A stretch of 64,000 nt of DNA, from assembly GCF_001544515.1 (NCBI RefSeq), contig NZ_FCOL02000007.1:158188-222187 (forward strand), in the 5' to 3' direction. Below, one piece after another: positions 1-9,775 of this stretch. Origin of the DNA: Caballeronia terrestris. Its GTDB lineage: Bacteria > Pseudomonadota > Gammaproteobacteria > Burkholderiales > Burkholderiaceae. The notes beneath the pieces were generated by a model, which was given only the letters and a program-made list of their open reading frames with translations, was not told the origin of the DNA and did not search any database. The position numbers and the translations under genes are program-made. Each line of letters begins with the position of its first letter. Positions within the stretch are counted from its first letter, which is position 1.

Positions 1-150
1 GACGATCCGCGGGATTTTGCTTCGTTCAATAAAGTGTTCAAGGAGTATTTCGGAGAAAATCCGCCGGCGCGCGCTTGTGTGGTTTCTTCGATGGTGATCG
101 ATTGCAAGGTCGAGGTGGATTGCGTGGCTTATAAGGCGCCTGCTGCCTGA
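1..150 (+). CDS. RidA/YjgF family protein, C-terminal part (5' end outside window)
   Basis: The window opens inside this reading frame, and the last 49 codons run to a TGA at 148-150. The visible peptide carries the RidA C-terminal pattern: an N-K-x-F-x-E-Y-F stretch, PPARACV near residue 26, then alternating beta-strand residues ending in VDCVAYKAPAA. RidA proteins are small trimeric deaminases that clear reactive enamine/imine intermediates released by PLP enzymes such as threonine dehydratase. It is notable that ilvA, a source of such intermediates, lies only 1.8 kb away on the other strand. The N-terminal half is not visible, so completeness cannot be judged. Confidence 0.8.
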   Translation, partial: DDPRDFASFNKVFKEYFGENPPARACVVSSMVIDCKVEVDCVAYKAPAA

Positions 151-160
151 ATTGCTTAAA

Positions 161-189
161 AAAGAGCGTTGCCGCAGATGGCAACGCTC
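161..189. terminator. Bidirectional terminator between the RidA-family gene and queF
   Basis: A 10-bp perfect stem, GAGCGTTGCC at 164-173 pairing with GGCAACGCTC at 180-189, has a 6-nt loop. Read leftward (queF direction) it is followed by six T residues, a textbook rho-independent terminator. Read rightward the T tract is interrupted (GATTCTTT), so it is weaker for the RidA gene. Confidence 0.8.
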
Positions 190-195
190 GATTCT

Positions 196-1020
196 TTATT
201 GCCGCCCCAACCGCGCATTATCCGGCATCGGTAAATTGAAATTCGTCCGGAACGGGTTGATATCCAGCCCACCTCTCCGCGTATATCTCGCATAAACCGC
301 CAGCCTTTCCGGCTGACACTCCCGCATGATATCCATGAAAATACGCTCGACGCACTGCTCGTGAAACCCTGTATGTCCACGGTAAGAAATGACATACCGC
401 AGCAATCCCGCGTGATCGATCTGTCCGCCGTAATAGCGAATCTGGACACTGCCCCAATCCGGCTGTCCGGTAACCGGACAATTCGATTTCAACAGATTCG
501 AAAATAGCGTCTCGTCGACCGGCGCTTCATCATGCGTTGCTTTCAGCAATGACGGATCGGGCGAATAAACATCCGTATCCAGATCCAGCCGATCCAGCGA
601 CAACCCCTCGAATTCCTCCATCTGCAACTTGCCGAAATCTGCGGGCGCGGCAAGCTGCACCGACACATTCACCCCGCAAATCGCCGACACGTCACGCTTG
701 ATCGCGGCGCGCACGTCGTCGGTGGAATCGAAGGCCGTCTGCGCGAACGATCCCAAATACAACTTGAACGACTTCGATTCGACAATATTCGGCGATTCCG
801 CCGGCACGAGAAACGTTGCGACGGCTATCTGCGGCTTGCCGCGCCGGTTCAGCCAGGACAATTCATACGCATTCCAGATGTCCGTCCCGAAAAACGGCAG
901 CCGCGCGCCAATGCCGATCGCATCGCGCGCCGTCTTGCGGTCGATCGGGAACAGCAGCAGCGGATCGTACTGTTCTGTGTAGACAACTTCCTTGCCGAGC
1001 GGAGATTGGTCGGGTGTCAT
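196..1020 (-). CDS. queF: NADPH-dependent 7-cyano-7-deazaguanine reductase QueF
   Basis: Reduces preQ0 to preQ1 in queuosine tRNA-modification biosynthesis. The 274-residue length matches the long (type II, E. coli-like) QueF with two tunnel-fold halves. The family motif ESKSFK lies at residues 81-86. The expected catalytic set is present: Cys181 in [10 protein letters not shown], Asp188, and His220-Glu221 in GFHEQ. Its ATG overlaps the stop codon of the upstream 5'-nucleotidase gene by 4 nt (ATGA), so the two are probably translationally coupled in an operon that starts with ilvA. The terminator at 161-189 closes the unit. Confidence 0.95.
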   Translation of the reverse strand: MTPDQSPLGKEVVYTEQYDPLLLFPIDRKTARDAIGIGARLPFFGTDIWNAYELSWLNRRGKPQIAVATFLVPAESPNIVESKSFKLYLGSFAQTAFDSTDDVRAAIKRDVSAICGVNVSVQLAAPADFGKLQMEEFEGLSLDRLDLDTDVYSPDPSLLKATHDEAPVDETLFSNLLKSNCPVTGQPDWGSVQIRYYGGQIDHAGLLRYVISYRGHTGFHEQCVERIFMDIMRECQPERLAVYARYTRRGGLDINPFRTNFNLPMPDNARLGRQ

Positions 1021-1922
1021 GATGCGTTCGATATGCCACTCAGTACGTGCCCGGTCGCGGTCACGACGCGGGCCGATTCGCAGTGGCCGATTTGGTCGTC
1101 GAAGAAGAAATCGGGCTCGAACGCGCGCAGGAACGCGCCTTTGTCGAGCCCGCCGAGGAACATCGCTTCGTCGATTTCGATGTTCCAGGCCATCAGCGTC
1201 CGGATCGCGCGCTCGTGCGCGGGAGCGGAACGCGCGGTGACGAGCGCGGTGCGGATGTGCATCGGCGCGGCGTCATCGGCGATTTTTTGCAGCTTGTGCA
1301 GCGCCGCCAGGAGCGGCTTCAGCGGCCCGCCAGCGAGCGGCGAATCCTTCTTCGTCGTCTCGTGCCCGACGAAAGCCGACAAACCGGCCGACTGAAACAC
1401 GCGTTCGGCTTCATCGGAGAAGAGGACGGCGTCTCCGTCGAAAGCGATGCGGATTTCGTCAGGATACTGGCTTGCGGCCTGCGGCGTCTCAGGCAGCACG
1501 CGCGCGGCGGGAAAACCGGCGTCGAGCGCGGCGCGCACGTCGTCCGGATTCGCCGACAGAAACAGCGACGCCCGCAGCGGCTTCAGATAGCCGAACGGCG
1601 GACGCCCGCGCGTAAACACGCCGCGCTCGATCGCGAGGCCGTGCGCCTTGCACGAACTGAACGCGCGCAGGCCGCTGATCGGATCGCTGCGCGAGAGGAT
1701 CACCACTTCGACGTGATGCCCGCCCGCATTGAGCTTGAGCAGTTTGCCGATCAGCGGAAACGCGACGCCGGGCTTCGCCGGCACGTTCAGCCGCGACCGC
1801 TGCAGCGCTTCGTACTCGGCGAGGTCGCCGGTTTCGTAGACCTCGTTCTCTTCCTCGAAATCGAAGAGCGCGCGCGACGAAATCGCGACGACGAGCTTGT
1901 CTTCCAGCGTAAACGCCGCCAT
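1017..1922 (-). CDS. 5'-nucleotidase (PF06189-type family)
   Basis: A 301-residue protein resembling the bacterial 5'-nucleotidase family related to cytosolic nucleotidase I. It opens with the typical [19 protein letters not shown] segment and an acidic FEEENEVYE stretch. Near the C-terminus are LGGLDKGAF and FFFDDQ, matching the haloacid-dehalogenase-like phosphohydrolase acidic motif. The ATG at 1922 is chosen because it is 4 nt past the ilvA stop and the protein then aligns with the family N-terminus. A longer frame back to 2006 would run through the end of ilvA. Likely hydrolyses nucleoside monophosphates in the cytoplasm; substrate preference cannot be read from sequence. Confidence 0.85.
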   Translation of the reverse strand: MAAFTLEDKLVVAISSRALFDFEEENEVYETGDLAEYEALQRSRLNVPAKPGVAFPLIGKLLKLNAGGHHVEVVILSRSDPISGLRAFSSCKAHGLAIERGVFTRGRPPFGYLKPLRASLFLSANPDDVRAALDAGFPAARVLPETPQAASQYPDEIRIAFDGDAVLFSDEAERVFQSAGLSAFVGHETTKKDSPLAGGPLKPLLAALHKLQKIADDAAPMHIRTALVTARSAPAHERAIRTLMAWNIEIDEAMFLGGLDKGAFLRAFEPDFFFDDQIGHCESARVVTATGHVLSGISNAS

Positions 1923-1926
1923 CGCT

Positions 1927-3450
1927 TCAGGCCAGGAAGAGCTTGTAGACCGGATTCGCGCCTTCGTCCCACCACGGGTAACCGAGCGTCGCGAGAAAGC
2001 GCTCAAATTCAGCGTTTTCCGCCGACGGCACCTGGATGCCGACGAGAATCGAGCTGTAATCCGCGCCCTGGTTCCGGTAGTGGAAGAGGCTGATATTCCA
2101 GTTAGGCGCCATCGACGAGAGGAATTTCATCAGCGCGCCCGGCCGTTCGGGGAATTCGAACCGCAGCAGCCGTTCGTCCTGGGCGAGCGGCGAGCGGCCG
2201 CCGACCATGTAGCGGATGTGCTGCTTCGAGAGTTCGTCGTGCGACAGGTCGACGGTCGCGAATCCGTGCTCGACGAACGCGTTCATCATCTGCGCCGATT
2301 CGCTGCGCGTCTTGATCTGCACGCCGACGAAGATGTGCGCGGCGCTGGCATCGGCAATGCGGTAGTTGAATTCGGTGACGCTCCTCGTGCCGACGAGCTC
2401 GCAGAAGCGCCTGAAGCTGCCGCGCTCCTCTGGGATCGTCACGGCGAAAACGGCTTCGCGCGCCTCGCCCACTTCCGCGCGTTCCGCCACGAAGCGCATC
2501 CGGTCGAAATTCATGTTCGCGCCGGAGGTCACCGCGACGAGCGTCTTGCCTTCGATGCCCTCGCGTTCCGCATACAGCTTCGCGCCCGCGACGGCGAGCG
2601 ATCCGGCCGGCTCGAGCACGCTGCGGGTGTCCTGGAAAACGTCCTTGATCGCGGCGCAGAGCGCGTCGGTATCGACGGTGAGCACTTCGTCAAGCAGTTC
2701 GCGGCACAGCCGGAACGTTTCCTCGCCGACCAGTTTCACCGCCGTGCCGTCCGAAAACAGGCCGACTTCCGCCAGCGTGACGCGCTCGCCCGCCTTGATC
2801 GACTGGGCCATCGCGCAGGAATCGTCGGTTTGCACGCCGATCACCTTGATCTCCGGCCGCACCGCTTTTACATACGCCGCGACGCCCGCAGCGAGCCCGC
2901 CGCCGCCGATCGGCACGAAAATCGCGTGGATCGGCCCCTGGTGCTGGCGCAGGATTTCCATTGCGACGGTGCCTTGTCCGGCGATCACGTCGGGGTCGTC
3001 GAACGGATGGACGAAGGTGAGGCCGCGCTCTTCCTGCAGCTTCAGCGCGTGCGCGTAGGCGTCGCTGTACGACTCGCCCGCGAGCACCACGTCGACCGTC
3101 GGGCCGCCGTGCGCGCGCACCGCGTCGATCTTGACCTGCGGCGTTGTCGTGGGAATCGCGATGACCGCGCGGCAGCCGAGCCGTGCCGCCGAAAACGCGA
3201 CGCCCTGCGCATGATTGCCCGCCGACGCCGTGATCACGCCGCGCGCGAGGACGTCGGCGGGGAGTTGCGCCATCTTGTTATACGCACCGCGGATCTTGAA
3301 CGAGAACACCGGCTGGTTGTCCTCGCGCTTGAGGAAAACCGCGTTGGATAGACGCGCCGACAGATTGCGCGCGAGCTCGAGCTCGCTTTCGCGGGCGACA
3401 TCGTAGACGCGCGCGGTCAGGACTTTTTTCAGGTAATCGGGGTGTGCCAT
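1927..3450 (-). CDS. ilvA: Threonine ammonia-lyase, biosynthetic (IlvA)
   Basis: Converts L-threonine to 2-oxobutanoate and ammonia with PLP, the first committed step to isoleucine. At 507 residues it is the long biosynthetic form. The PLP lysine is Lys52 in SFKIRGAYNK, and a glycine-rich phosphate-binding loop GGGGLAAG is present. The C-terminal third holds two ACT-like regulatory repeats (EERGSFRRFCELVG and FPERPGALMKFL), the site of isoleucine inhibition and valine activation in the family. First gene of a leftward operon with the 5'-nucleotidase and queF genes. Confidence 0.96.
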   Translation of the reverse strand: MAHPDYLKKVLTARVYDVARESELELARNLSARLSNAVFLKREDNQPVFSFKIRGAYNKMAQLPADVLARGVITASAGNHAQGVAFSAARLGCRAVIAIPTTTPQVKIDAVRAHGGPTVDVVLAGESYSDAYAHALKLQEERGLTFVHPFDDPDVIAGQGTVAMEILRQHQGPIHAIFVPIGGGGLAAGVAAYVKAVRPEIKVIGVQTDDSCAMAQSIKAGERVTLAEVGLFSDGTAVKLVGEETFRLCRELLDEVLTVDTDALCAAIKDVFQDTRSVLEPAGSLAVAGAKLYAEREGIEGKTLVAVTSGANMNFDRMRFVAERAEVGEAREAVFAVTIPEERGSFRRFCELVGTRSVTEFNYRIADASAAHIFVGVQIKTRSESAQMMNAFVEHGFATVDLSHDELSKQHIRYMVGGRSPLAQDERLLRFEFPERPGALMKFLSSMAPNWNISLFHYRNQGADYSSILVGIQVPSAENAEFERFLATLGYPWWDEGANPVYKLFLA

Positions 3451-3971
3451 GCGGGAAAAGTCACGCAGAGCGACTGCGCGCTATTTTTGAGAGCGAAAAC
3501 ATCAATGATAGCGCCAACCACCTTCGGCCCGGCCGGGAAGTCGCTTTTACCGACCGGACGGTCGCCTTAACGCAGGCGAAAAAACGCAGAAATACGGCGA
3601 AAACCGGCTGGCAAAAGCCCCTTCGACGCGCTAGCCGCCGCGAACGGGGGGTTTCGCGATGGGTTAGAATTGTCTTTTCGAATCTGGATCGGAAGATGCA
3701 AGCGCAGCCTCGGATCGACTTTTTGACGCATGTCCCCCGCGAGTCTCATCCCGCGGCCGAGCGGCACGCGCGTCATGCGCGATCGTGGCGCTGATTCCGG
3801 GCACCTCGAAGGCACAGCGCGGCTCGCCGCGCGGTTGATGAAGCCGCTTATCAGTCCAGTGACCGGCTGCCTTCCCAAAAGAAAGTCTCACTCGAAAATT
3901 TGCGCCCCCACGCGCATCGCCGGGCATTGCGCCTTCCTTGACGCATGCGCCGGCCTACCGAACCGTCGAAC
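3451..3971. other. 521-bp divergent intergenic region (ilvA / DUF3683 gene)
   Basis: No convincing protein gene is seen here; short frames on both strands lack family resemblance and ribosome-binding sites. It must carry the promoters for ilvA (leftward) and the DUF3683 oxidoreductase (rightward), but no well-spaced sigma-70 hexamer pair stands out. The one clear structure is a 14-bp palindrome at 3551-3564, listed separately. A possible -10 (TAGAAT) occurs near 3664. Confidence 0.5.
3551..3564. promoter_or_regulatory. Palindromic operator-like site
   Basis: CGACCG-GA-CGGTCG is a perfect 6-2-6 inverted repeat. The core resembles operators of many TetR-family repressors, as remembered from family examples. 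It lies 101 bp upstream of the ilvA start and about 400 bp upstream of the DUF3683 start. No TetR gene is adjacent. The binder is unknown. Confidence 0.35.
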
Positions 3972-6900
3972 ATGAACGCACCCCAAGCCTTCGATCCGAA
4001 TGGCGCCGCCGCCGCGGCGCTCGATCTCGAACCGCGCCTGCGCGAAATTCCCTATAACTACACATCGTTTTCCGACCGCGAAATCGTGATCCGGCTGCTC
4101 GGCGACGAAGCCTGGGCCGCGCTCGACGTGCTGCGCAGCGAACGCCGCACGGGCCGCTCGGCGCGCATGCTGTATGAAGTGCTTGGCGACATCTGGGTCG
4201 TGCGCCGCAATCCGTATCTGCAGGACGATTTGCTCGACAACCCGAAGCGTCGCGCGCTGCTCGTCGAGGCGCTGAATCACCGGCTGCATGAGATCGAAAA
4301 GCGTCGGAAGGACGATTTGTCGCTGCATGGAGATACGGCCGGCCACGACCGCGCGGCGCGCGTCGAAGTGCTGGTGTCGGCGGCGCGCCGCGCAGTCGAC
4401 GACTTCGCCTCCGAGTTCGGCAAGATGGCCGAGCTACGCCGCAAGGCCGCGAAGGCGCTCGGCAAGCGCACGCAGAAGGACAACATCAAGTTCGACGGAC
4501 TCTCGCGCGTCTCGCACGTCACCGATGCCACCGACTGGCGCGTCGAATATCCGTTCGTCGTGTTGACGCCGGACAGCGAAGAGGAAATCGCCGGGCTCAT
4601 CAAGGCGTGCTTCGAACTCGGCCTCACCGTGATCCCGCGCGGCGGCGGCACCGGCTACACGGGCGGCGCGATCCCGCTCACGCCGTTCTCGGCTGTCATC
4701 AACACGGAAAAGCTCGAACAGCTCGGTCCAGTCGAAATGACCGATCTTCCCGGCGTCAGCGCCAAGGTCGCGACGATTTTCTCGGGCGCGGGCGTCGTCA
4801 CGCGGCGCGTCACCGAAGCGGCCGAGCAGGCGGGCTTCGTTTTCGCCGTCGATCCGACTTCGCTCGATGCCTCGTGCGTCGGCGGCAACGTCGCGATGAA
4901 CGCGGGCGGCAAGAAGGCCGTGCTGTGGGGCACGGCGCTCGACAACCTCGCCTGGTGGCGCATGGTCGACCCGGAAGGCAACTGGCTCGAAGTCACGCGG
5001 CTCGATCACAACCGCGGGAAGATCCACGACATCGAAGTGGCGCGCTTCCGCCTCGAATGGTTCGATGGCGCGCGCGCGCCGGGCGAAAAGCTCCTGCGCA
5101 CGGAATCGCTCGATATCGCGGGCAAGACGTTCCGCAAGGAAGGGCTCGGCAAGGACGTGACGGATAAATTCCTGTCGGGCCTGCCGGGCGTGCAGAAAGA
5201 AGGCTGCGACGGGCTCATCACGTCCGCGCGCTGGATTTTGCACAAGATGCCCGCGCATACGCGCACCGTCTGTCTCGAATTCTTCGGCCAGGCGCGCGAC
5301 GCGATTCCGAGCATCGTCGAGATCAAGGATTATCTTTTCGAGACGTCAAAGCAGGGCGGCGCGATCCTCGCGGGCCTCGAACACCTCGACGAACGCTATC
5401 TGCGCGCGGTCGGCTACGCGACCAAGAGCAAGCGCAACGCGTTTCCGAAGATGGTGCTGATCGGCGATATCGTCGGTGACGATGCCGATGCGGTCGCCAT
5501 CGCCACGTCGGAAGTCGTGCGCATGGCGAACGGCAAGAGCGGCGAAGGTTTCGTCGCGGTGAACGCCGAGGCGCGCAAGCGCTTCTGGCTCGACCGCTCG
5601 CGCACGGCGGCGATCGCGAAGCACACGAACGCGTTCAAGATCAACGAAGACGTGGTGATCCCGCTCAACCGCATGGGCGAGTACACGGATGGCATCGAGC
5701 GCATCAACATCGAGCTGTCGATCAAGAACAAACTGCAACTCGTCGACGCGCTCGAAGCCTTTTTCAGGACGGGCAAGCTGCCGCTCGGCAAAAGCGATGA
5801 CGCGAACGAAATCCCGAGCGCCGAACTGCTCGAAGACCGCGTGCAGCAGGCGCTCGATCTGCTAAAGCGCGTGAAGGCGCGCTGGACCTTCGTCGGCGAC
5901 AAGCTCGATTTGTCCCTGCGCGAGGCGCAGCACTACATGGTCGGGCTCGGCTACGAGGCGCTGGCGGAAAAACTCGCCGATCGCGTCGATGCGCAGCCGG
6001 GCGCGACCGTGTTCAACGTCGCGCAGGACCGCACGGTGCGCATTTCGTGGAAGCAGGAAATCCGCGCGGAACTGCGCCAGATCTTCAACGGCGGCGAGTT
6101 CAAGCCGATCCTCGACGAAGCGCAGAACATCCACAAGCAGGTGCTGCGCGGACGCGTGTTCGTCGCGCTCCACATGCACGCGGGCGACGGCAACGTTCAT
6201 ACGAACATTCCCGTCAACTCCGACAATTACGAGATGCTGCAGGACGCGCATCACGCGGTCGCGCGGATCATGAAGCTCGCGCGCGCGCTCGACGGCGTGA
6301 TTTCCGGCGAGCACGGCATCGGCATCACGAAGCTGGAGTTCCTGACGGAAGAGGAAATCGGCGATTTCCGCGCGTACAAGCAGCGCGTCGATCCGAACGG
6401 GCGTTTCAACGCGGGCAAGCTGCTCGCGGGCGCCGATCTGCGCAACGCGTACACGCCGAGCTTCGGCCTGATGGGTTACGAATCGCTGATCATGCAGCAG
6501 TCGGATATCGGCGCGATCTCCGATTCGATCAAGGACTGCCTGCGCTGCGGCAAGTGCAAGCCGGTGTGCGCGACGCACGTGCCGCGCGCGAACCTGCTCT
6601 ACAGCCCGCGCAACAAGATTCTGGCCACGTCGCTTCTGGTCGAGGCGTTCCTGTATGAGGAGCAGACGCGCCGCGGCGTGTCGATCAAGCACTGGGACGA
6701 ATTCAACGACGTCGCCGATCACTGCACCGTTTGTCACAAATGCGTGACGCCGTGCCCGGTGAAGATCGACTTCGGCGACGTCACCATGAACATGCGCAAC
6801 CTGCTGCGCAAGATGGGCAAGAAGAAGTTCAATCCGGGCAACGCAGCCGGCATGTTCTTCCTCAACGCCACCAATCCGCAGACGATCAACGTCGCGCGCA

Positions 6901-8027
6901 CCGCGATGATGGGTGTCGGCTACAAGGCGCAGCGGCTCGGCAACGACCTGCTGAAGAAGTTCGCGAAGAAGCAGACGGCGCATCCGCCGGCGACGGTCGG
7001 CAAGCCGCCGGTCGTGCAGCAGGTGATCCACTTCATGAACAAGAAGATGCCGGGCAACCTGCCGAAAAAGACGGCGCGCGCGCTGCTCGACATCGAGGAC
7101 AACAAGATCGTCCCGATCATTCGCAATCCGAAGGCGACGACCGTCGATTCGGAAGCGGTGTTCTATTTCCCCGGCTGCGGTTCGGAGCGTCTGTTCTCGC
7201 AGGTCGGCCTCGCCACCCAGGCGATGCTCTGGGAAGCAGGCGTGCAGACGGTGCTGCCGCCGGGGTATCTGTGCTGCGGCTATCCGCAGCGCGGCTCCGG
7301 CCAGTTCGACAAGGCCGAGAAGATCGTCACCGACAATCGCGTGCTGTTCCATCGCGTCGCGAATACGCTGAACTATCTCGATATCAAGACGGTGGTCGTA
7401 TCGTGCGGGACGTGCTACGACCAACTCGCGGGCTATGAATTCGAGAAGATCTTCCCGGGCTGCCGGATCATCGACATCCACGAATTTTTACTCGAAAAGA
7501 ACATTCGGCTGGAAGGTGTGAAGGGCACGCGCTACATGTATCACGACCCGTGCCACTCGCCGATCAAGACGATGGACCCGGTCAAGCTCGTCAACGAACT
7601 GATGGGCTCGAAGAACGACGGCTACAAGATCGAGAAGAACGATCGATGCTGCGGCGAATCGGGCACGCTCGCCGTCACGCGGCCGGATATTTCGACGCAA
7701 GTGCGCTTTCGCAAGGAAGAAGAGATCCGCAAGGGCGCGGCGAAGCTGCGCGACATCCCGCTGGTCGCTGCTGCCGGCGCGAGCGGGATCGATCCGGCGG
7801 GATCAGTGTTGAAGGCCGGCGACGGCGCGCAGTCGAATGGTACCGAGGTCAAGATTCTCACGAGCTGCCCGTCCTGCCTGCAAGGTCTTTCGCGCTACAA
7901 CGAGGACGCGAACATCGAAGCGGATTACATCGTTGTCGAAATCGCGCGGAAGGTGCTCGGCGAAAACTGGATGGCGGACTACGTCGCGCGCGCGAACGAT
8001 GGCGGTATCGAGCGCGTGCTGGTGTAA
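3972..8027 (+). CDS. Giant FAD-linked oxidoreductase with Fe-S and CCG domains (DUF3683 family)
   Basis: A 1351-residue single-chain oxidoreductase. After an N-terminal region of about 180 residues (DUF3683) comes a FAD-binding type 4 domain ([12 protein letters not shown] near residue 225) and a FAD-oxidase C-terminal domain with [12 protein letters not shown] near 733 and SGEHGIG near 777. Two ferredoxin-like clusters follow ([11 protein letters not shown] near 855, [11 protein letters not shown] near 917). The end has two cysteine-rich CCG modules (FPGCGSE near 1064, DPCHSP near 1192, CCGESG near 1225). This equals a GlcD-plus-GlcF or YdiJ-like arrangement in one polypeptide, so a membrane-quinone-linked 2-hydroxyacid dehydrogenase is likely; the substrate (D-lactate, glycolate or D-2-hydroxyglutarate) is not determined. 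The start at MNAPQ is preferred over an in-frame ATG 27 nt upstream; neither has a strong ribosome-binding site. Confidence 0.88.
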   Translation: MNAPQAFDPNGAAAAALDLEPRLREIPYNYTSFSDREIVIRLLGDEAWAALDVLRSERRTGRSARMLYEVLGDIWVVRRNPYLQDDLLDNPKRRALLVEALNHRLHEIEKRRKDDLSLHGDTAGHDRAARVEVLVSAARRAVDDFASEFGKMAELRRKAAKALGKRTQKDNIKFDGLSRVSHVTDATDWRVEYPFVVLTPDSEEEIAGLIKACFELGLTVIPRGGGTGYTGGAIPLTPFSAVINTEKLEQLGPVEMTDLPGVSAKVATIFSGAGVVTRRVTEAAEQAGFVFAVDPTSLDASCVGGNVAMNAGGKKAVLWGTALDNLAWWRMVDPEGNWLEVTRLDHNRGKIHDIEVARFRLEWFDGARAPGEKLLRTESLDIAGKTFRKEGLGKDVTDKFLSGLPGVQKEGCDGLITSARWILHKMPAHTRTVCLEFFGQARDAIPSIVEIKDYLFETSKQGGAILAGLEHLDERYLRAVGYATKSKRNAFPKMVLIGDIVGDDADAVAIATSEVVRMANGKSGEGFVAVNAEARKRFWLDRSRTAAIAKHTNAFKINEDVVIPLNRMGEYTDGIERINIELSIKNKLQLVDALEAFFRTGKLPLGKSDDANEIPSAELLEDRVQQALDLLKRVKARWTFVGDKLDLSLREAQHYMVGLGYEALAEKLADRVDAQPGATVFNVAQDRTVRISWKQEIRAELRQIFNGGEFKPILDEAQNIHKQVLRGRVFVALHMHAGDGNVHTNIPVNSDNYEMLQDAHHAVARIMKLARALDGVISGEHGIGITKLEFLTEEEIGDFRAYKQRVDPNGRFNAGKLLAGADLRNAYTPSFGLMGYESLIMQQSDIGAISDSIKDCLRCGKCKPVCATHVPRANLLYSPRNKILATSLLVEAFLYEEQTRRGVSIKHWDEFNDVADHCTVCHKCVTPCPVKIDFGDVTMNMRNLLRKMGKKKFNPGNAAGMFFLNATNPQTINVARTAMMGVGYKAQRLGNDLLKKFAKKQTAHPPATVGKPPVVQQVIHFMNKKMPGNLPKKTARALLDIEDNKIVPIIRNPKATTVDSEAVFYFPGCGSERLFSQVGLATQAMLWEAGVQTVLPPGYLCCGYPQRGSGQFDKAEKIVTDNRVLFHRVANTLNYLDIKTVVVSCGTCYDQLAGYEFEKIFPGCRIIDIHEFLLEKNIRLEGVKGTRYMYHDPCHSPIKTMDPVKLVNELMGSKNDGYKIEKNDRCCGESGTLAVTRPDISTQVRFRKEEEIRKGAAKLRDIPLVAAAGASGIDPAGSVLKAGDGAQSNGTEVKILTSCPSCLQGLSRYNEDANIEADYIVVEIARKVLGENWMADYVARANDGGIERVLV

Positions 8028-8063
8028 TAGCGAAATCGAGGTTCGTTTCGCCAGAGGTTGATG

Positions 8064-8498
8064 ATGGATTGTGTGTTTTGCCGTGAAGACGGCGGTGAGG
8101 TTTTATGGTCGGACGACACGCTGCGTGTCGTCCTCGCCGACGAGGCCGACTGGCCCGGCCTGTGCCGCGTGATCTGGAATTCGCATGTCGGAGAGATGTC
8201 CGATCTCTCCGATCAGGCGCGTCTGCGCATCATGACGGCCGTGAACGGCGTCGAGCGCGCGATGCGGCGCATCCTCTCACCGGCGAAGGTGAATCTCGCG
8301 AGCCTCGGCAATCAGGTGCCGCACGTCCATTGGCACGTCATCCCGCGCCGCTCGAACGATTCGCGCTTTCCCCTGCCGATTTGGGCGCCGCGCCAGCGTT
8401 CGGTGCCAGAGGCGCAACTGTCGAAATGGCGCGCGCAGGCCACGCTTTTGCGCGAGGCCATCCGCACCGAGCTGAACCAGGCGTTCGGCCAGAACTAG
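8064..8498 (+). CDS. HIT family protein
   Basis: A 144-residue histidine-triad nucleotide-binding protein. The triad HVHWHV places His87, His89 and His91 in the HxHxH pattern used for hydrolysing nucleoside phosphoramidates or dinucleoside polyphosphates. The N-terminus MDCVFC is usual for the short bacterial branch. TTG, ATG and ATG codons are consecutive at 8058, 8061 and 8064; the last is chosen because AGAGG at 8053-8057 then sits 6 nt away. It follows the oxidoreductase by 36 nt and probably shares its transcript. Physiological substrate unknown. Confidence 0.88.
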   Translation: MDCVFCREDGGEVLWSDDTLRVVLADEADWPGLCRVIWNSHVGEMSDLSDQARLRIMTAVNGVERAMRRILSPAKVNLASLGNQVPHVHWHVIPRRSNDSRFPLPIWAPRQRSVPEAQLSKWRAQATLLREAIRTELNQAFGQN

Positions 8499-8520
8499 AC
8501 ACCCACCACCAAGGCTCATC

Positions 8521-8931
8521 ATGAGCGGACTGACAAAAGAGACGCCGATCCCGACCGGGATCGTCGTGCATTCCAAATCACGCGCGCTGGAACTGCAGTA
8601 CGCGAACGATGAAAGCTACCGCGTTCCGTTCGAATTGCTTCGCGTGTATTCGCCGTCGGCGGAAGTGCAGGGCCACGGCCCGGGCCAGGAAACATTGCAG
8701 ACCGGCAAGCGCGACGTCTCGCTGATCGGCGTCGATCCGGTCGGCCACTACGCGCTGCAACTCAATTTCTCCGATGGCCACAACACGGGCATCTATTCCT
8801 GGGACATCCTGTACGACCTGGCCGTGCGCCAGGACGAACTCTGGCGCGCGTACCTGGCCAAACTTGAAGCGGCGGGCGTCGACCGCGATGCGCCGATGGC
8901 GGCCAAGGCATCCGGCGGCCACTGTCATTGA
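8521..8931 (+). CDS. DUF971 domain protein (gamma-butyrobetaine hydroxylase N-terminal-like)
   Basis: A 136-residue protein whose core (HSKSRALELQYANDESY, FELLRVYSPS and SWDILYDL) matches DUF971, the small domain also found at the N-terminus of gamma-butyrobetaine hydroxylase. In bacteria it often stands alone in housekeeping clusters near ubiE. The C-terminal GGHCH could bind metal, but that is inference. It starts 22 nt after the HIT gene and precedes ubiE by 85 nt. No enzymatic function is established for the free-standing form. Confidence 0.8.
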   Translation: MSGLTKETPIPTGIVVHSKSRALELQYANDESYRVPFELLRVYSPSAEVQGHGPGQETLQTGKRDVSLIGVDPVGHYALQLNFSDGHNTGIYSWDILYDLAVRQDELWRAYLAKLEAAGVDRDAPMAAKASGGHCH

Positions 8932-9016
8932 CCAGCGTAGCTGGCGCGGCGTTGTGCCGCACGAGGCCGCGTTCCGAGCGCGGGCAGACAACCAATAACA
9001 GGCGAGGACGAGCGCG

Positions 9017-9748
9017 ATGAGCAAGACCCACTTCGGTTTCGAAACGGTCGACGAGCAGGAAAAAGCAAAAAAAGTGGCGGGCGTGTTTCACTCGGTCGCG
9101 AGCAACTACGACTTGATGAACGATCTGATGTCGGGCGGGCTGCATCGCGTGTGGAAGTTCTTCACGATCGGTCAGGCGAAAATACGGCCCGGCTACAAGG
9201 TGCTCGATCTGGCAGGCGGGACGGGCGATCTTGCGATGGCGTTCGCGAAACAGGCGGGGCCGTCGGGTGAGGTCTGGCACACGGATATTAACGAATCAAT
9301 GCTGCGCGTCGGGCGCGACCGGCTGCTAAACAAGGGCGTGATCACCCCGGCGCTTCTATGTGACGCCGAGAATATTCCGTTCCCGAACAACTACTTTGAT
9401 GTGGTGACGGTGGCGTTTGGTCTTCGTAATATGACGCACAAAGATGGTGCGTTAACGGAGATGCAGCGGGTTTTGAAGCCGGGAGGACGTCTGCTCGTAT
9501 TAGAGTTTTCCAAGGTGTGGGACCCGTTGAAAAAGGCCTACGACGTGTACAGTTTTAAAGTTTTGCCGTGGCTTGGCGACAAGTTCGCGAAAGATGCAGA
9601 TAGTTACAGGTATCTTGCGGAATCTATCCGCATGCATCCGGACCAGGAGACGCTCAAAACAATGATGGAACAAGCGGGCCTGGATCGAGTCGAATATTAC
9701 AATTTGTCAGGTGGCGTGGTAGCTTTACACGTCGGGACCAAATTTTAG
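9017..9748 (+). CDS. ubiE: Ubiquinone/menaquinone C-methyltransferase UbiE
   Basis: SAM-dependent C-methylation of 2-polyprenyl-6-methoxy-1,4-benzoquinol in ubiquinone synthesis (and of demethylmenaquinone where that is made). The 243-residue protein has the UbiE N-terminal signature ([16 protein letters not shown] at 24-39), SAM motif I ([11 protein letters not shown] at 63-73) and the second signature [16 protein letters not shown]. Start ATG at 9017 follows GAGGACGAGCG. The ubiJ-like and ubiB genes lie downstream, so much of the C-methylation and accessory machinery is grouped here. Confidence 0.96.
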   Translation: MSKTHFGFETVDEQEKAKKVAGVFHSVASNYDLMNDLMSGGLHRVWKFFTIGQAKIRPGYKVLDLAGGTGDLAMAFAKQAGPSGEVWHTDINESMLRVGRDRLLNKGVITPALLCDAENIPFPNNYFDVVTVAFGLRNMTHKDGALTEMQRVLKPGGRLLVLEFSKVWDPLKKAYDVYSFKVLPWLGDKFAKDADSYRYLAESIRMHPDQETLKTMMEQAGLDRVEYYNLSGGVVALHVGTKF

Positions 9749-9775
9749 TGTTCCACTCTTTTTAAAGGATTCGAA

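Noticed and set aside
3664..3927. Overlapping short frames on both strands in the ilvA-DUF3683 gap
   Set aside because: No ribosome-binding sites, no motifs, and high-GC chance frames are expected.
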